Origin: Myxococcales bacterium
GTDB lineage: Bacteria > Myxococcota_A > Polyangia > Palsa-1104 > JAEUJZ01
Assembly (NCBI GenBank): GCA_016794365.1
Contig: JAEUKB010000026.1
Coordinates: 62,001 to 126,000, forward strand
Direction of reading: 5' to 3'
DNA length: 64,000 nt
Shown here: positions 61,149 through 64,000 of the stretch, in pieces
Numbering within the stretch: the stretch's first letter is position 1
Layout: each line of letters starts with the position of its first letter
Translations under genes and position numbers: made by a program
The notes under the pieces: generated by a model
What the model was told of the DNA's origin: nothing
Database searches by the model: none
What the model saw: only the letters and a program-made list of their open reading frames with translations

Positions 61149-63113
61149 ATGCGACGGACCCCTCTGCCCTTGCTCGTGCTTCTGCTTGGGGCTGCGCCCG
61201 TGCCACCAGCCAGTGCAGCACCGGCTCCAGCAGCCGCAGCCGCTACGTCTTCCGATAAGCCACTTGTCCCGCGTGAGCTTCAGACCGATGAAGAACTTTC
61301 ACGCGCCATCCGTGAGCACTACACCAAGTACGAGCATCACATCCCGATGCGCGACGGGGTGAAGCTGTACACCCATGTCTACGTGCCCAAAGACCGCAGC
61401 CAGAGCTATCCGATTCTGCTCTTGCGTACCCCGTACGGAATCGGTCCCTATGGCATCGACAACTATCCGCAGGCCAAGGATGCGCGCGCGCTTCGCAGCT
61501 TCTCTCCAGCCCCGTCTCTCATCGCGCACGGGATGATCTTTGCCTTCCAAGACGTACGCGGAAAGCTGATGTCCGAAGGAAGCTTTGCCGATGTGACCCC
61601 CCACATCCCGAGCAAGCGCGGCCCCCAAGACGTAGATCAGTCGAGCGACGCCTACGACACCATCGACTGGCTGGTCAAGCACGTCCCCGGCAACAACGGC
61701 AAGGTCGGCACTTGGGGTAACTCCTATCCAGGCTTTTATGCCACCCACTCCGCGATCGATGCGCACCCTGCGCTCAAGGCGGTGTCGCCCCAGATGCCGG
61801 TCACAGACTGGTTTCTGGGAGACGACTTTCACCACAACGGCGCGCTGTTTCTGGCCGATGCACTGATGTTTCACGCAAACTTCGGCAAGCCCAGACCCAA
61901 GCCGCAGCCCAAGGTGAGCTGGGACTTTGACCCCGAGGTCGGCGACCTCTACGACTACTTCCTACAGATTGGTCCGCTGCACGATGCAGACACCCGAGTC
62001 GTCGGCACCGCGCTGCCGTTTTGGCGCGCCTGTGTCGAGCATCAGCGCCGCGATGAGTTCTGGAAAGCCCGCGATCCCCGCCCGCACCTGCGCAACATCA
62101 AGCCAGCGATCCTAACGGTGGGGGGACTCTACGATGCCGAGGACCTGTTTGGGGCGCTCCAGACGTATCAGGCCATCGAAAAGCAGAGCCCAGGCACCAA
62201 CAGCTCGCTCGTGGTCGGTCCGTGGAAGCACGGCGGGCAGTACCGAACCGACGGCGATGTGCTCGGCGACCTGCACTTTGGCCACAAGACCGCGCGCTTT
62301 TTCCAGAATCACATCCTGGCACCGTTTTTCCTTCTGCATCTCAAAGGAATCAAGACCGACACGCAAGCGGAAGCCTGGATGTTTGAGACGGGCACAAACG
62401 AGTGGCGGCGCTATCCAAGCTGGCCTCCGGCTGCGGTCAAGCAGACTCCCTTCTATTTGGCTGCGGGCGGCACATTGACCACGGACAGCACGGCCCCCGA
62501 AGGCGTGGACCGCTACCTGAGCGACCCGCGCAAGCCGGTTCCGTACCGGGAGCGGATGTCCAATCACCGCGAGCCAGAGTACATGGTCGAAGATCAGCGC
62601 TTTGCCGCGCGGCGGCCCGATGTGCTGACGTACCAAGGTCCGGTGCTCGACCAAGATGTCACGGTCGCAGGGCCGATTGAGGTCGATCTCTTTGTGGCCT
62701 CGACCAGCAACGATGCCGACTTCGTGGTCAAGCTGATCGATGTCTACCCTGACTCTGCCGCCGATCCCGATCCCAACCCACGCGGCGTACGCATGGGCGG
62801 CTACCAAGCGCTGGTTCGGGGCGAGGTCATGCGCGCGCGCTTCCGCAACAGCTTTGAACAGCCAGAGCCGATGACCCCCAACCAGCCGACACGCATCCGC
62901 TTTGCGCTGCCTGATGTGAACCACACGTTCCGGCCCGGCCACCGCATGATGGTGCAGATCCAAAGCTCGTGGTTCCCGCTGGTCGAACGCCACCCGCAGC
63001 AGTTCATCGATACCTATCGCGCCACCGAAAAAGACTTCGTAGTCGCCACCCATCAGGTCTTTCGCGGCGGACAAAAGCGGTCTGTCATTACGCTGCCTAT
63101 CCTCAGCAAGTAG
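61149..63113 (+). CDS. CocE/NonD-type alpha/beta hydrolase (X-Pro dipeptidyl-peptidase S15-like), secreted
   Basis: From the ATG at 61149 this is 654 residues with a signal peptide (hydrophobic run ending PASAAPA). The catalytic serine is in GTWGNSYPGFYATHSAID (GxSxxG region) near residue 200, after MRDGVKLYTHVYVP. DVNHTFRPGHRMMVQI in the C-terminal jelly-roll domain is characteristic. Enzymes of this family cleave X-Pro dipeptides, acyl amides or esters; the exact substrate is unknown. An upstream TTG at 61113 is a weaker start. Confidence 0.92.
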   Translation: MRRTPLPLLVLLLGAAPVPPASAAPAPAAAAATSSDKPLVPRELQTDEELSRAIREHYTKYEHHIPMRDGVKLYTHVYVPKDRSQSYPILLLRTPYGIGPYGIDNYPQAKDARALRSFSPAPSLIAHGMIFAFQDVRGKLMSEGSFADVTPHIPSKRGPQDVDQSSDAYDTIDWLVKHVPGNNGKVGTWGNSYPGFYATHSAIDAHPALKAVSPQMPVTDWFLGDDFHHNGALFLADALMFHANFGKPRPKPQPKVSWDFDPEVGDLYDYFLQIGPLHDADTRVVGTALPFWRACVEHQRRDEFWKARDPRPHLRNIKPAILTVGGLYDAEDLFGALQTYQAIEKQSPGTNSSLVVGPWKHGGQYRTDGDVLGDLHFGHKTARFFQNHILAPFFLLHLKGIKTDTQAEAWMFETGTNEWRRYPSWPPAAVKQTPFYLAAGGTLTTDSTAPEGVDRYLSDPRKPVPYRERMSNHREPEYMVEDQRFAARRPDVLTYQGPVLDQDVTVAGPIEVDLFVASTSNDADFVVKLIDVYPDSAADPDPNPRGVRMGGYQALVRGEVMRARFRNSFEQPEPMTPNQPTRIRFALPDVNHTFRPGHRMMVQIQSSWFPLVERHPQQFIDTYRATEKDFVVATHQVFRGGQKRSVITLPILSK

Positions 63114-63161
63114 CCCGGACAAGCGACCCTCCTTGCGAAAACCAGACAGCCAGCGAAGCGA

Positions 63162-64000
63162 ATGAAGCGAAACCCACTTTCAGTCCTGCGTGAGGTCTTT
63201 GGCTATCCGGCCTTTCGCGGACGCCAGGCCGAGGTCATTGACCATGTGCTTGCGGGCGGCTCCGCGCTGGTGCTGATGCCCACAGGTGGCGGCAAGAGCC
63301 TGTGCTATCAGGTGCCCGCGCTGTGCCTCTCGGGACTGGCGCTGGTGATCTCGCCCCTCATTGCGCTGATGCGAGATCAGGTCACAGCCCTTCAGCAGGT
63401 CGGGGTCCGGGCCGTGGTCTATAACTCGACGCTACGGGCCGACGAAAAGGCGCAGGTGCGCAAGGCGGCGCTCACCGGCAAGCTGGACCTTCTGTACGTC
63501 GCGCCAGAGACGCTCAACACTGAGTTTTTCACCGACTTTGCAGGACGGCTGACCCTGAGCCTTTTCGCGGTCGATGAAGCGCACTGTGTCAGCCAGTGGG
63601 GACACGACTTTCGACCGGACTATCTGGAGATCGCCAAGCTGCGCGCGCTGCATCCGCAGGTGCCCCTTTTGGCCCTGACTGCGACCGCCGATCCGCAGAC
63701 CCGGGAGGAGATCCAGCAGCGACTCGGCCTGTCCCAAGACCCGCTGTTTTCATCGAGCTTTGATCGCCCAAACATCCGCTACGAGATCACCCAGCGCAAG
63801 GAAGCGCGGCGGCAGCTCCTTGACTTTATCAGCGGCAGACATCGCGGCGAGTCCGGGATCGTCTACTGCCTGTCGCGTCGCAAGACCGAAGAGACGGCAG
63901 AGTGGCTGTGCAGCCAGGGTGTCCAAGCCCTGCCCTATCATGCCGGACTCGATCCGCAGACGCGCCAGCTTCATCAGGATCGGTTCCAGCGCGAAGAAGG
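63162..64000 (+). CDS. recQ: RecQ family ATP-dependent DNA helicase (partial, runs off window end)
   Basis: The first 279 residues are visible. [14 protein letters not shown] is the RecQ Q-motif region, followed by Walker [30 protein letters not shown], Walker B/DEAH box [22 protein letters not shown] (motif III), and SFDRPNIRY. Motif IV and later parts start before the cut. RecQ unwinds recombination and replication intermediates. The RQC and HRDC domains should lie downstream. It starts 48 bases after the CocE stop. Confidence 0.96.
   Translation, partial: MKRNPLSVLREVFGYPAFRGRQAEVIDHVLAGGSALVLMPTGGGKSLCYQVPALCLSGLALVISPLIALMRDQVTALQQVGVRAVVYNSTLRADEKAQVRKAALTGKLDLLYVAPETLNTEFFTDFAGRLTLSLFAVDEAHCVSQWGHDFRPDYLEIAKLRALHPQVPLLALTATADPQTREEIQQRLGLSQDPLFSSSFDRPNIRYEITQRKEARRQLLDFISGRHRGESGIVYCLSRRKTEETAEWLCSQGVQALPYHAGLDPQTRQLHQDRFQREE

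Overview
The window is GC-rich bacterial DNA with tightly packed genes on both strands. It looks like a myxobacterium-type genome (Myxococcota, perhaps Polyangia). Supporting signs are Hanks-type Ser/Thr kinases with transmembrane and TPR tails, an NtrC/AlgB-type sigma-54 activator, many lipoproteins of unknown function, Cys-rich repeats of the type NGxExDxDCGG, beta-propeller lipoproteins with repeated GSSPSDVW-like motifs, and fused multidomain enzymes. Taxonomy is inferred from gene content only; no rRNA is present.

Layout. 1-3111 (minus): a sugar ABC transporter whose binding protein and first permease are one fused polypeptide, with its MsmK/UgpC-type ATPase. 3187-11091: a small unknown protein, an intact membrane Ser/Thr kinase, a TPR lipoprotein, a lipoprotein with a collagen-like stretch, and an ArnT/PMT-type glycosyltransferase. 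11392-13807: a tRNA with CAU anticodon, a coiled-coil zinc-ribbon protein, and trigger factor with a clear terminator. 13855-20535: an unknown four-cysteine protein, a Tat-exported epimerase-like protein overlapping an NTP/NDP-exchanger-like carrier, a polysaccharide deacetylase, and a glycosyltransferase 2-PaaK/CapK fusion.

20720-37639 is the most unusual part. The N-terminal half of a Ser/Thr kinase stops at its HRDL motif near 21198. A C-terminal kinase half resumes near 35264 at the next residues of the same motif, about 14 kb downstream on the same strand. Between them lie a 42-bp tandem-repeat array, a coiled-coil unknown, a 12-bp perfect hairpin, 13-bp tandem repeats, an FkbM methyltransferase, a secreted HAD phosphatase, phosphoenolpyruvate carboxylase, and a translationally coupled three-gene module (DUF262 protein, DUF3696-type ATPase, unrecognised third protein) that looks like an undescribed defence system. 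After these come a cupin, a 124-bp palindromic element with attC-like core boxes, an NtrC-type regulator and a porin-like protein.

37594-49942: HemW-like radical SAM protein, two YkgJ-type Cys-cluster proteins, several lipoproteins (including a two-gene family of tail-collar-like Cys domains), a secreted-style EEP phosphatase/nuclease, a FecR-outer-membrane-barrel fusion, MurA with Asp in place of the catalytic Cys, and a divergent undecaprenyl-diphosphate-synthase-like protein. 49939-56101: lipid metabolism (2,4-dienoyl-CoA reductase-like SDR, zinc metallopeptidase, FabG-like SDR, PlsB/PlsC-type acyltransferase coupled to a GpsA homologue that lacks the family lysines) and Maf. 56199-64000: Cys-repeat/Gly-rich surface protein, beta-lactamase-fold hydrolase, beta-propeller lipoprotein, CocE-type hydrolase, and the start of RecQ, cut by the window end.
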